Below, one piece after another: positions 1 to 13,888 of a stretch of 64,000 nt of DNA (position 1 is the stretch's first letter; the number at the start of each line of letters is the position of its first letter). Source of the stretch: Megamerina dolium (taxonomy: Eukaryota > Arthropoda > Insecta > Diptera > Megamerinidae). Made by a program: the position numbers and the translations under genes. The DNA is taken from the NCBI GenBank assembly GCA_963854835.1, contig OY978525.1, positions 83,457,833-83,521,832 on the forward strand. Reading direction: 5' to 3'. The notes below the pieces were generated by a model. That model saw only the letters and a program-made list of their open reading frames with translations, did not search any database and was not told where the DNA came from.

Positions 1-780
1 CACAGATCACGCCAGTTTAAAGTGGCTGATGACCTTACGTGATTTGAGTGGTAGACTGGAGCGATGGTCATTACAACTGCAGGCCTATGACTTTGAAATT
101 GAGCACCGTAAAGGCTCCGAAAATGTAGTGGCCGACACGTTGTCCAGAGCCATAGATGCAATGGAACTCCCAAATATGGATACAACTGAGTTTCTCTCCG
201 ATAATTACCAAAATTTGGTGCGAGTGTTGCAGGCCAATAACGCCAAATATACCAGGGTGCGTGTTCAATATGGCATAATTTACAAAAAATTAGGCGGAAT
301 TGATGGTCTTGAGGAAAGTAGCCCAGCCCAGAGGTATGGATACCGAAAAAATTGACGATATCATTGATTGAAGATGCACATAATACGCCTACGGCAGTAT
401 ATGGTGGTATAGCGAAGACATTGGCACGACTGCGACGTAATTGCTATTGGCCTGGCATGGCAGTGCAGGTACGAAATTACGTTTGCGAATGCCGAATATG
501 TAAAGAGGCAAAGCCAGCGAATTGTGTACTGCGACCAAGAATGGGAACGGAGGTGATTACCGCACGGCCATTCCAGAAAATACATATAGATTTTATAGGA
601 AAATATCCACGATAGCGACAGAAGAACGCGTATCTGTTTATTGTTTGGACCACCACACAAAATACGTATTTCTTAGGGCAGTGAGGGAGGCTACCGTACT
701 TTGCGTTGTTCGGCCAGGAAATGTTTTTGTCAGAGTTTGTACGAGTTCGATATGTTACACGACAGGCCATTGGGTATGAA
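1..780 (+). pseudogene. Ty3/gypsy pol remnant: RNase H end and integrase N-terminus
   Basis: This is the middle of a gypsy-type polyprotein running in from the left edge. The first frame (29-355) has the end of the RNase H region, with the family-typical stretch EHRKGSENVVADTLSR. The next frame (352-615) has the H2C2 zinc finger of integrase (VCECRICKEAK preceded by NCYWPGM) and the start of the catalytic core (IHIDFIGKYP, which holds the first acidic residue). A third frame (about 620-779) continues with the core (HTKYVFL). At least two frameshifts separate these pieces, so it is dead. The core resumes at about 2825, so the gap is an insertion of LINE sequence. Element class is secure; the family name is not known. 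Confidence 0.85.
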
Positions 781-837
781 GTTTTTTTTTATAGGTAGGA
801 ACGCTATACTTCCCGTAGTCTGTAATCTGTGTTCATA

Positions 838-1642
838 ATTTTTTTTTCAAGCTTTATTTATTGGATCTTTCTAAAATTACTTAGAAACTAACAATAAGTG
901 ATCAAATCTTACAAACCAACTAAAATTATGTGATATTCCCAACGTTCCATCACAATTTGTTGAGTCGCGAGGTATAGCAGTTTCACAGCATATTCAGTGT
1001 GTCTTTTCTTTTTAATCGACGATGCCCCGTGCTCAGCAACAATTGCCTATCAAGGGGATTCGGATGACTGTGTAATTTTTGAATGTAGCTTCTGCAAGAC
1101 ATTGCAACTTCCTCAGAAATTGTGGGTACATTTAAATCTCGATGGATGTTAACGTTCCTCATATACCAAGGCGCGTTTACAATAATTCGCAGACACTTGG
1201 ATTGTATTCGCTGCAATTTTTCGATATTTGAGGGAGATGCGGTGCCCCAAAACTGAATACCATAAGTCCAGATTGGCTTCAGGATTGCTTTATATAATAG
1301 CACTTTGTATTCGAGATTCAACTTTGATCTTTTGTGTATCAGCCACCATAACTGATTAATTTTAAGCTTGATCTCAGTTTTCTTTGCCTCTATGTGATTT
1401 TTCCAGGTCAGCCTTCTGTCGAGGTGAATACCCAAGTACTTTTTTGAGGAACATTGTGGAACTGATTGGCCATTAATTTTAAGTGGGGGACATGTATCTG
1501 GCCTTAGCGTGAAGGTTACATGTACGCTCTTTGATTCATTAACTTTTATACGCCATTTTGCTAGCCAGATTTCGAGAGAATCGATATGAGTCTTCAGGAG
1601 TTTAGTAGCTTCTATCGGGTTAGAGCGAGAGCACAATATTGC
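838..1642 (-). pseudogene. 5'-truncated jockey-like LINE, RT C-terminus
   Basis: Minus-strand frame coding the thumb and C-terminal part of a jockey-clade reverse transcriptase. Recognisable pieces are KYLGIHLDRRLTWKNHI, YGIQFWGTAS and RIQSKCLRII. The 3' end lies at the low coordinate: on the minus strand an AATAAA signal and a short poly(A) run end near 838. Sequence identity with the longer jockey copy at 18938-21078 stops abruptly at 1642, which marks the 5' truncation. Beyond it a different LINE begins in the same reading direction, so the long 983-1828 frame is a chimera of two elements. I saw no clean target duplication. Confidence 0.8.
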
Positions 1643-2822
1643 GGCTTCTGACTCGACATTGTTGAAGACACCTTCTATGTCTAGGATGGTTGCCAATATG
1701 TAGTGCCTGTGGTCCACAGACTTCTCTATGGTAAGAAAGACGAGAGGCTTATGGGTCGAAAGTCTTTGGAATAAAGACAACTTGGTGTGGGAGAATTTAC
1801 CTGCCTTTGGAATAAAGACAACTCTCACTCTTCGGCATTCCTTAGGAATTTACTTAAGGCAGATGCAGCCAATGAAGATTATTCTTAACTGCTCTATAAC
1901 CCTTCTTTCTAGATTTTGTAGTTGAGCAGCAAAAATGCCGTCCGATCCTGGTGACTTGAATGGTTTGAATCGATTTCTCCCTGGAGATGAAATAAGTGTT
2001 TATGTTGGAAAAGTTGTCTCCCTGCGTTCGTCCATTGGACAACATTCCGTGTTGTATGACTGGAAAGTGGGTATCAGTAAGAAGTTCTAGAGCCTCGTTC
2101 TCTGAAGCGGTCCATGATCCATTCGCCCTCTGTAGGACAATTGGTATATATGTGGACACGCCTAAGGGCGTTTTTGTATTTCCTAAAATATGCTTTGTGC
2201 AGATACCAGTCCCTTTCTAGCCTGGATTTTTTTGCTTTGTTGAATAATTTTCTACTCTCTATCCTTAGCTCGCCCAATTCTTTGCTCCACCATAGGGGTT
2301 TTCGTTTACACCGTAGTTTCGGAATTGGGCATGTAAGTTTTGCGCCATGTTGCTGGTCTTGGTCAACTGACTTACTCGGGATTCTAATGTTTCCCTACTA
2401 CATATGTCTGAGTCTATCTCTTTGATGTGACTGTTCATAATATTCCTGAAGGTTGTCCAATTCGTCCTTCGCATATTACGTACGATTAGGGGTTCTTCAC
2501 GATGCGCATCGGTCATAAATTTAATGTACCTGTGGTCAGAAAATGAGGGTCTTTGTGGAACCTTCCAATCTCTAATCATATCTGTTATGTTAGAGTAATG
2601 TCTAAGGCTTCCTACCTATTTCTGGTTATAAAAGTGGGAGAGTTCCCTATGTTGCATACTAATAAATTAGTAGTTGCTAAATAATCAAAAAGTGACCCCT
2701 CATTGACATCGGAGCAACCGTCGAGAAAATGAAGAAACGATTTTTTTTGGATTGGATACCTGAAATATACCCCATTCCAAATCAAGAAGCTAGGACAGTT
2801 ACGGATGTATTCGTCAACCAAT
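1643..2822 (-). pseudogene. LOA/R1-like LINE fragment, endonuclease end to RT start
   Basis: Minus-strand coding remnants in several frames. In order from the high coordinate: the end of an APE-type endonuclease (LATTNLLVCNIGNSPTF; then PSFSDHRYIKF, which contains the SDH active-site motif), a linker (RRTNWTTF), the ASENEALELLTDTHFP region, and the start of the RT (RVVFIPKAGK, LDIEGVFNNV). Frameshifts and stops are frequent. The same organisation is seen in the element at 58925-62085, with which it shares the FIPK and FNN motifs, so both are placed in the LOA/R1 group. It is cut downstream by the jockey fragment at 1642 and lies inside the gypsy integrase gene. Confidence 0.7.
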
Positions 2823-3580
2823 GGATTGCTCGTTTAAGTGTACCGATGGAGTTACACTGAGACCAAGGTCGTAATTTCGAATCAGTTGTATTTCAACAGT
2901 TGTATTGTCCCGTATATTGAGTATACACAACACACGTACAACACCTTTGCATCCACAATCTGATGGCAAGGTAGAACGATTTAACCATACCTTGGAAGAA
3001 TATTTGAGAAAAGTCGTAGATGAATACCAAAGAAACTGGGACGTACATATACCAATGTTCCTCATGGCATATCGATGCGCACAACATGATACGACGGCTA
3101 CTACTCCAGCAATGGCAATTTTTGGAAACGAGTGAAGACTGCCAGCTGATTTAGAATTTGGAGTCGCAACACCAACGAGATCATCTGAAGGTAACTTCAC
3201 TAGCGAAAAGCGGGAACAGTTGGATGAAATACATCAATTCATTAGAGATCGGTCGCAGATGATAAGCAAATTCAAAAGGGTTTTATGAAGGAGATATTCC
3301 ACAACGAAAGAAGGCCTGTCCCCTAAACTACAGAATCATTGGGAAGGACCATATGAGATAATAACAAAAATTAATGACGTTGTGTATCGTATTCAACGTG
3401 CCTGGAATAAAAGATCAAAGTTTAAAGTAATGCACTTTGAGCTGCCATTCACTAATTGTGAATGGCACGAATATTGGCAGCATCGAAACGAATGTCAACA
3501 AAAAGAAATAGCCGATAACCTGAACATGCCAGCGAGAAAGAAAGAGATGAATCTCGACTACGATAAAGGAATAGGATAAA
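2823..3580 (+). pseudogene. Ty3/gypsy integrase, C-terminal half
   Basis: Continuation of the pol remnant that ends near 780. The core resumes with a VPMELHTDQGRNFES-like stretch (2835-2885, holding the second catalytic Asp). A frameshift then leads to 2905-3135, with TPLHPQSDGKVERFNHTLEE (catalytic Glu in KVERFN) and a MAYRCAQH helix typical of gypsy integrases. Further frames reach the C-terminal domain (VVYRIQRAWNKRSK, 3370-3430). The last codons run into LTR sequence at about 3440. Multiple frameshifts make it non-functional. Confidence 0.85.
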
Positions 3581-3850
3581 CGATAAATAGAGCCAGTGTT
3601 GACAAATGAAAATCCATCGAATCCTGAACGTGATTGCGCAACATCGATACAGTATCAAAGGCAAAAGTTGGAAGTACAGAAAGTGTAATTGTAAATAGTT
3701 GATCGTCAACAGAGTTGATTAAATAAATTGTTGCTGTATATAATTGTACAAAATAAGTGTTGCAATTATTATTGACAGAATCCAGTGATCGAACAAGGTT
3801 GATTCAAATCAAACAATTGAACTCCAATCAGGGAGTTTCCAGGTGGAAAA
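3440..3850 (+). repeat. 3' LTR remnant of the gypsy element
   Basis: Forward copy of an LTR family that recurs in this window (25060, 42630, 43827, 44427, 45500, 46636). Shared landmarks are CGAAACGAATGTCAACAAAA near 3482, GAGAAAGAAAGAGA near 3533, TTGACAAATGAA near 3600, AAATTGTTGCTG near 3726 and CAGAATCCAGTGATCGAACA near 3777. It follows the integrase end directly, as a 3' LTR should. The end beyond 3810 has diverged from the consensus terminus. 3850-4145 holds nothing else that I recognise. Confidence 0.7.
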
Positions 3851-4145
3851 TCTGATGAATTTATCAAATATTAAGAAAACTTAGTCGAAATAAAAATAGA
3901 AAAATAGTTCGAACTTATAAATAGTATTGACCCTTTTGACAAAATTTCATTACCAAAATCTGTCAAAAATTATGTTTGAACTTAATTTTGACTATGACAC
4001 GGTGGCTTCTGTTTTCAAAGGTAACAAAATAATTGTGCTGCATTAAATTTTATTTGATTTCTTAATGGATATCGCGCTGAATGATTTGATAAAAATTACC
4101 TTATAGTCGGCTAGGGCAAAATTATACCCTGCATATGTATATATA

Positions 4146-5796
4146 CAGTGGCTCCCAGCTTATTTCGTACAGTGACAGTTTAAAAATTGCTGCAGTCGTA
4201 ATTCCTAATATAGCAAAAATTTGAACAAAATATAAATGCCATTTTTGAAAGGAAGGTTTGTTTTTTATTTTCCAAAATTTACTTTTTCAAAATTTTAGTG
4301 TTTGACACTATAAAAAAATAAAATAAGAAAAAAATAGGAAAATTCATGTCACAGCTTATTTCGTACAGTCTCTTTAAGTTCAAACTAAAAACAAAGTAAG
4401 TTGATTTTAATATTTAGTATGACATCCCTTAGCGTTAATGACAGCCTGGAGTCTATTTGGCATTGAATCCACCAATTTTTGAGTGATGTCTGGTGTGATT
4501 TTTTTCCATTCCTCCATTAGTACCTTCTTTAGGTCTTGCTTATTAGAAATCTTGTGTGTTCTTATTTTATTGTCCAAAATAGACCAAAGATTTTCAATCA
4601 CATTCATGTCAGATGACTGTGGTGGTGGAGACATCAAGTGTGGGCAGTTCCAAATAAGCCAAGATTGCAAATCCCAGATTTATGTTTTGGGTCATTATCT
4701 TGGTAGTACCGAAATTCTTCCCGCAAACCCAGTTTGTCTGCACTTTGAAGTAAATTGTTTTTCAGAATCTCGAGGTACTTCATTTTGTCCATTGTTCCCT
4801 CAATAAAAACCAATTCACCTACTCCGGCTGCTGACATACAGGCCCAAACCATCACGCTACCGCCACCATGCTTCACTGTGGGCTTAAGGTTCTCCTTGTT
4901 TAGCTCGGTATTCGCTTTACGCCAAACATATGACATTCCGTCCGAGCCAAAAATATTAAACTTAGACTCATCCGCGAAAATAACGGTATTCCAGAACGCA
5001 GGAGTCTTAATAATATGCTCTTTGGCGTAGTCAAGTCGGCGTTGTATATTCATTTTTGAAATGAATGGTTTCTTTCGGGCTACTCGACCGTTCAAGTCAT
5101 GATTGCGCAGCACACGTCGGACAGTTTCAGCACTGGATGATTTTCCTATTTCACGCTGAACCTCTGCAGCCAACTTCGGAGTGGATAACTTTGGATTTTT
5201 CTTAATTTTTCGTACAATATAACGCTCGTCTGATGCGTTGAAAATCTTATTAGGTGCTTCTCTGCCCTTGTTCTCCAACCGATTTTCGCGAATGAAGCGT
5301 TGAATGATGTATTGGACAGTTGAGGCACTTAAATTTGTCATTTCAGCAATTTTTCGCACACTCTGACCTTTCCTAAAATGGTTAATTACCAGTTTACGCT
5401 GTTCCATCGTTGTACGACGACCCATAACGCTAAATGTTTAATTTACAGCACTTTAACTATTTAAAATAAGAATAATAAAAATTGTTATAATAGTTAAAAA
5501 GGTCCAAAAACTCATACAATTCAAAAAAACTTTGTAACTGCGCGGCAGAATGAAGCTTACTTACATTGAAGTTTGTGTACGAAATAAGATGTGAGCTGAA
5601 AATCAGCTGATCAATAGTTTTTCTCTCTTGCATGACAAAAAGAACAATTTTTGGGGTTCCCCGTTTTCTTATTAGGTTTACTAAACACATACACAGACAT
5701 CTACATTCAAAACTTATCGATAAGTTTTTTAGTTTCGATGTTACAGCCATTTACATAAAAATATATACACTGTACGAAATAAGCTGTGAGCCACTG
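4146..5796 (-). mobile_element. Tc1-like element copy A (dead)
   Basis: 1651-bp element flanked by TA at 4144-4145 and 5797-5798. It begins CAGTGGCTCCCAGC and ends in the inverted GTGAGCCACTG. Second copies of the TTATTTCGTAC motif about 200 bp inside each end (about 4352 and 5578) give an IR/DR arrangement. Its right end abuts an AT microsatellite. It is the same family as copies B, C and D. Confidence 0.93.
4407..5425 (-). pseudogene. Tc1-like transposase, copy A (frameshifted)
   Basis: Nearly complete DD34E transposase. The N-terminal 250 codons (5425 down to about 4670) and the C-terminal 87 codons (4670-4407) are in different frames. A single missing base near 4664-4670, relative to copy B, causes the break just after the second catalytic Asp (YQDNDPKHKSG). 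N-terminal paired HTH, first Asp (FADESKFN) and the final Glu (NVIENLW) are all still readable. Loss appears recent, since almost no other damage is visible. Confidence 0.9.
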
Positions 5797-5800
5797 TATG

Positions 5801-5871
<71 letters not shown>

Positions 5872-5886
5872 GCATATATATATATG

Positions 5887-5966
<80 letters not shown>
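5797..5966. repeat. (AT)n/(ATGT) microsatellite
   Basis: About 170 bp of AT dinucleotide with scattered GTAT and GCAT interruptions between Tc1 copy A and a DD41D mariner end. Long frames here encode only Ile-Tyr repeats and are not genes. Confidence 0.95.
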
Positions 5967-5967
<1 letters not shown>

Positions 5968-5975
5968 TTATCCAT

Positions 5976-6041
5976 TTCGCGGTTTCAAAAGTATAGGGCT
6001 AAAATTCGACATCTATCAAACTGAGTTATTAAAACACTTTC
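5976..6041 (+). mobile_element. 5' tip of DD41D (rosa-like) mariner
   Basis: Roughly 66 bp matching the left end of the mariner at 11618-11684, including TTTCGCGGTTTCAAAAGTAT and the AAATTTATCC flank. It switches abruptly at about 6041 into RTE LINE sequence. The rest of the mariner lies in inverted orientation at 8620-9860, so this tip marks an inversion or rearrangement junction. Confidence 0.75.
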
Positions 6042-7627
6042 TGTGGAAAAGTTTGCCCGATAACCCCAGTTACAGATGATGGTGTTGATATTCCACCACC
6101 CGACTATGACGAGGTTGAAACGGCCATTTTAAGGCTGAAGAACAACAAAGCTGCAGGTGCTGATAGCCTGCCTGCCGAGTTGTTTAAGACCGGAGGCGAT
6201 GAGCTGCTCGCCTGCATGCACCAGCTCATAAGCAGAATATGGTCGGATGAAAGCATGCCTGATGATTGGAGGCTCAGTGTTCTCTGTCCTGTACATAAAA
6301 AAGGAGACCCCACAATTTGCGCCAACTACCGTGGAATAAGTCTTCTGAGCATCGCATACAAGGTTATATCGAGCGTACTGTGTGAAAGTTTGAAGCCTAC
6401 TCTCAGCAACCTGATTGGACCGTATCAGTGTGGCTTCAGCCCTGGTAAATCCACCATCGACCAGATTTTCACACTGCGCCAAATCCTGGAGAAGAACCAA
6501 GAAAAACAGATCCACACACACCACCTATTAGTTGATTATAAAGCCGCTTTCGACATTCCGGTAAGGGATTACCTCTACGCAACAATGTCTGAGTTCGGTA
6601 TTTCTGCAAAGCTCATTCGACTTTGTAGAATGACACTGCATAACTCCCGTTGTGCAGTGAAAATTGGGAAGGACCTCTCCGCACCGTTTAGTACCGAACG
6701 GGGTTTTAGACAAGGTGATTCGTTATCGTGCGACTTCTTCAATCTTATTATGGAGAAAATAATACGAGCTGCTGATCTACGACATAATGGCACTATCTTC
6801 AACAAAAGTGTCATGCTGTTAGCGTATGCCGACGATATTGACATAATCGGCATGAACACGCGAACAGTCAGTGCAGCATTCTCAGAGTTGGAAAGAGAGT
6901 CGCGTCGGATGGGTCTCACGGTGAACGAGGGCAAGACGAAGTATGTAGTGTCAACAAACAAAGAGTCCCGGCGTCTTGGACAGCACGTCACTGTTGACAA
7001 CTACGCTTTTGAAGTAGTAAGGGACTTTGTCTATCTTGGAACCAGCATTAACAGCAGTAATGACGTCAGCTTGGAGATCATGCGTAGGATAACTCTTGCT
7101 AACAGGTGTTACTTTGGGCTGAGTAAGCAATTGAGAAGTCGAGCCCTCTCTCGAAGAACGAAAACTACACTCTACAAGTCTCTCATCATGCCTGTCCTAA
7201 CATATGGCGCTGAAGCCTGGACAATTTCCACCTCGGATGAGCGAATGCTTGGAGTTTTCGAGAGAAAAGTCCTACGCAAGATCTTTGGACCTATTTGCGT
7301 TTGTGGCGAGTACCGAATAAGGTACAGCCATGAGCTGTACGAGCTGTATGCCGATATTGACATAGTAAAGCGCATCAAAATCCAGCGGCTGCGCTGGCTA
7401 GGTCATATCGAGCGAATGGAAGAACACGCTACAGCTAAGAAGGTGTTATATTCGGAACCCGCTGGAGGACGACGCAGAAGAGGAAGACCAAACCTCCGTT
7501 GGAAAGACCAAGTACTGGAGAACCTGACGGCGCTTGGAATTTCTAACTGACTGAGGTGGCTGGCGAAGCATGTTATTTTCGGCCTAAATCGATATTCTGT
7601 TGTTATGGCCACATAAGTAAGTAAGTA
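6042..7627 (+). pseudogene. RTE-like LINE, reverse transcriptase half (left arm)
   Basis: The open frame 6180-7550 (456 codons) covers the RT of an RTE-like non-LTR retrotransposon. Motifs in order: NYRGISLLSIAYK, YQCGFSPGKST, VDYKAAFD (palm motif A), GFRQGDSLSCDFFNLIME, LLAYADDID (catalytic YADD), then the thumb and C-terminus (VYLGTSINSSN, LTYGAEAWT, RLRWLGHIERMEE). The endonuclease half is absent because the element starts at a rearrangement junction. The 3' end finishes in short AAGT tandem units near 7612-7627, as is usual for RTE elements. The RT frame is open but lacks its endonuclease. Confidence 0.85.
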
Positions 7628-7639
7628 TTAATATGATAG

Positions 7640-8600
7640 TCGGAAATAATCTGTGAAAAATCAGGATGCCACCCCTACTCCTTTATGTGAACCCATACAA
7701 AGTCGAAAATGTTTTTAATCGTCACAACTTACAACCTATTTAGCGTAAAGATAACTAGATTCAAAAGAAATAGGCGAGCTATGACCACTGTTTGTAGTAG
7801 ATCCCATACAAAATGACTAAATTTCTTTTCAATTGAAACAGTTGTAATTTCTACAATCTTCTGTCTAGAACAACCATAATTGACACTTGGATTAATATCG
7901 TTGTCGAAAATAAAGTGGTATGAAACTATCATGCCACGCCCACTTTTTAATGAGGCTACCATAAAAAGTTGCAAAAATTAAAAAAAAATTTAACCGCTTT
8001 AACTTACGAACTATTCGGCGTAGGGCAACCAACTTTAAGGTGTGGTTTAATATTGCAAAGCCAGCGGCTGCGCTGGCTAGGTCATGTCGAGCGAATGGAA
8101 GAACACGCTCCAGCTAAGAAGGTGTTATATTCGGAACCCGCTGGAGGACGACGCAAAAGAGGAAGACCAAACCTCCGGTGGAAAGACCAAGTACTGGAGA
8201 ACCTGACGGCGCTTGGAATTTCTAACTGGCGCCAGCTAGCGAAGAACAGAGATGGCTGGCGAAGCATGTTATTTTCGGCCTAAATCGATATTCGGTTGTT
8301 ATGGCCACATAAGTAAGTAAGTAAGTAAGTAATTAGATTTACAAGAGGAAAGCCACGCCCACTTTTTATATAGCTCCCATACTAAGTCTAGAAATTATCT
8401 TAAAAACCTCCTTTAAAATATCCTCTTTAAAACCACTATAACTTACAAAATACTTCGTCAAAATCGTCCAATTTTCGGGTGTAGCTTAGTATTATAAGAG
8501 AAGTTGTTCTTCAAAAAACTGGTGAACCACGCCTACTTCTTAATGTAGCTCTCATACAAAGTGAGGGAAATAAAAGAAAAAGACTGATATTCCAGCAAAC
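7640..8600. repeat. Degenerate ~200-bp tandem repeat (left arm)
   Basis: Diverged units share CCACGCCCACTTTTTA followed by a CTCCCATACAAAGT-like block and then a CTTTAACTTACAAACTATT-like block. Starts of the first block are near 7668, 7934, 8353 and 8527. No coding potential is seen. A short RTE 3' fragment interrupts the array at about 8060-8335. An inverted copy lies at 12905-13870, and one more diverged unit at about 17210-17310. Confidence 0.6.
8060..8335 (+). mobile_element. RTE LINE 3'-end fragment (left arm)
   Basis: 5'-truncated copy of the last ~270 bp of the same RTE family. It codes RLRWLGHVERMEE to the C-terminus (GISNWRQLAKNRDGW), stops at 8281, and ends with TAAG tandem units at about 8309-8330. 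It keeps codons missing from the neighbouring 3' end at 7548, so it is a separate insertion. Confidence 0.8.
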
Positions 8601-8619
8601 TTTATATATATATATATAT

Positions 8620-11605
<2,986 letters not shown>

Positions 11606-11617
11606 TATATAAATTTA

Positions 11618-12899
11618 TCCATTTCGCGGTTTCAAAAGTATAGGGCTAAAATTCGACATCTATCAAACTGAGTTATTAAAACAATTTCTTTCTTTTTCAG
11701 TTCAAAGTCTGACATTTGCGAAAATGGATCGCTTAACTACCGCACAACGCATTAAAATTGTAAAAACCTTTTACAAAAATGGTGATTCTGCCACAGCCAC
11801 ATATCGTGCTTTAAGAGGAGATTATGGTTTACATAATCGTCCAACTACGCAAGCAATTGGCAAAATTGTGAAGAAATATGAAGAGACTGGATCGGTTACA
11901 GATATTGTAAGGCCTGTGCATCATCGTTTCGCTCGTACCACCGAAAATATCGCTGCTGTAAGTGAAAGTGTCGCCGAAGACCCGAATGTGTCGATTCCTC
12001 GTCGTTCTCAGGAATTAGGACTGTCTTACGGCACATTATGGCGTATTTTGCATTTGGATGTACACCTACATCCATATAAAATCCAGCTCACACAACAACT
12101 GAAGCCAGCTGACCATTCACAACGTCGTAGATACGTCGAATGGGTGCTTGAACAACAGGCGGTGGACGGCGATTTTTCGAACAAAATTTTCTTCAGCGAC
12201 GAAGCACATTTCTCACTCGGTGGGTATGTTAACAAACAAAATTGTCGTATTTGGGGTTCTGAGAATCCTCAAATAATTGAAGAGAGGCCACTACATCCAC
12301 AAAAAGTCACTGCTTGGTGCGCTCTTTGGTCCGGAGGTGTGATTGGACCTTACTTCTTCGAAAACGACGATGGAACGACTGTCACCGTCAATTCGGAGCG
12401 TTATGGTCATATGATAACCGACTTTTTTTTGCCTGCTATTGAAGAATACGACTTAGAGAATATGTGGTTTCAACAAGACGGTGCCACATGCCACAACTCG
12501 AGTGAATATGGCTTTATTGCAAGAGAAATTTTCTGGCCGCGTAATTTCTCGTCGTGGCGATATCAAGTGGCCACCAAGATCATGCGATTTGACACCGCTT
12601 GACTTTTTTTTTGTGGGGTTACGCGAAAGACCGTGTTTATGCAGATAAACCTTTAACTCTTGAGCACCTAAAAACCAACATTCGTCACGTTATGGCTGAG
12701 ATACCGCCCAATATGTGTCAAAAAGTGGTCGAAAATTACCTCAAAAGAATCGATGCATGCAACAATTCGCGTGGTGGTCATTTAAATGATGTAGTATTTC
12801 ACTCATAATGTCAACGTTCAAACTTTATAATAAAAAAGAAATATCATGATAAAAAATATTTTATATGTGTTTTATTTACATTTACTTTTGAAACCGCAA
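11618..12899 (+). mobile_element. DD41D (rosa-like) mariner, right arm
   Basis: Element bounded by inverted CGGTTTCAAAAGTA motifs at 11627-11640 and 12883-12896. Exact outer limits and TA duplication are blurred by AT repeats on the right. It lies directly beside Tc1 copy B, with about 12 bp between them. The transposase lies within. Confidence 0.8.
11724..12808 (+). pseudogene. DD41D mariner transposase (two frameshifts)
   Basis: The frame 11724-12602 reads the N-terminal HTH (TTAQRIKIVKTFY), the first Asp159 (FFSDEAHF) and the second Asp252 (FQQDGATCH). Near 12530 the frame is lost. The continuation SGRVISRRGDIKWPPRSCDLTPLDFF is readable in another frame, and an extra T in the run at 12604-12612 shifts it again to 12599-12808 (FLWGYAKDRVYADKP). 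Counting through these breaks puts 41 residues between the second Asp and the Asp of TPLDFF, as in the rosa/DD41D group known from Ceratitis. Dead as it stands, but only two indels from open. Confidence 0.88.
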
Positions 12900-12904
12900 T
12901 ATAT

Positions 12905-13880
12905 ATATATATAAAGTTTGCTGGAATATCAGTCTTTTTCTTTTATTTCCCTCACTTTGTATGAGAGCTACATTAAGAAGTAGGCGTGGTTCACCAGTTT
13001 TTTGAAGAACAACTTCTCTTATAATACTAAGCTACACCCGAAAATTGGACGATTTTGACGAAGTATTTTGTAAGTTATAGTGGTTTTAAAGAGGATATTT
13101 TAAAGGAGGTTTTTAAGATAATTTCTAGACTTAGTATGGGAGCTATATAAAAAGTGGGCGTGGCTTTCCTCTTGTAAATCTAATTACTTACTTACTTACT
13201 TACTTATGTGGCCATAACAACCGAATATCGATTTAGGCCGAAAATAACATGCTTCGCCAGCCATCTCTGTTCTTCGCTAGCTGGCGCCAGTTAGAAATTC
13301 CAAGCGCCGTCAGGTTCTCCAGTACTTGGTCTTTCCACCGGAGGTTTGGTCTTCCTCTTTTGCGTCGTCCTCCAGCGGGTTCCGAATATAACACCTTCTT
13401 AGCTGGAGCGTGTTCTTCCATTCGCTCGACATGACCTAGCCAGCGCAGCCGCTGGCTTTGCAATATTAAACCACACCTTAAAGTTGGTTGCCCTACGCCG
13501 AATAGTTCGTAAGTTAAAGCGGTTAAATTTTTTTTTAATTTTTGCAACTTTTTATGGTAGCCTCATTAAAAAGTGGGCGTGGCATGATAGTTTCATACCA
13601 CTTTATTTTCGACAACGATATTAATCCAAGTGTCAATTATGGTTGTTCTAGACAGAAGATTGTCGAAATTACAACTGTTTCAATTGAAAAGAAATTTAGT
13701 CATTTTGTATGGGATCTACTACAAACAGTGGTCATAGCTCGCCTATTTCTTTTGAATCTAGTTATCTTTACGCTAAATAGGTTGTAAGTTAGGACGATTA
13801 AAAACATTTTCGACTTTGTATGGGTTCACATAAAGGAGTAGGGGTGGCATCCTGATTTTTCACAGATTATTTCCGACTAT
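12905..13880. repeat. Degenerate ~200-bp tandem repeat (right arm)
   Basis: Reverse complement of 7640-8600, with AAAAAGTGGGCGTGGC-like blocks at about 13151 and 13569 and a diverged one near 12980. It includes the same embedded RTE 3' fragment (13185-13450). No gene is seen. Confidence 0.6.
13185..13450 (-). mobile_element. RTE LINE 3'-end fragment (right arm)
   Basis: Inverted counterpart of 8060-8335, with the same 5' truncation point and CTTA tandem units at the 3' end (about 13186-13206). Sharing the insertion point shows the arms were duplicated after this insertion. Confidence 0.8.
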
Positions 13881-13888
13881 CATATTAA

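Noticed and set aside
983..1828. A single 281-aa reverse transcriptase gene
   Set aside because: The frame is a fusion of two different LINEs at 1642/1643, shown by the second jockey copy diverging exactly there.
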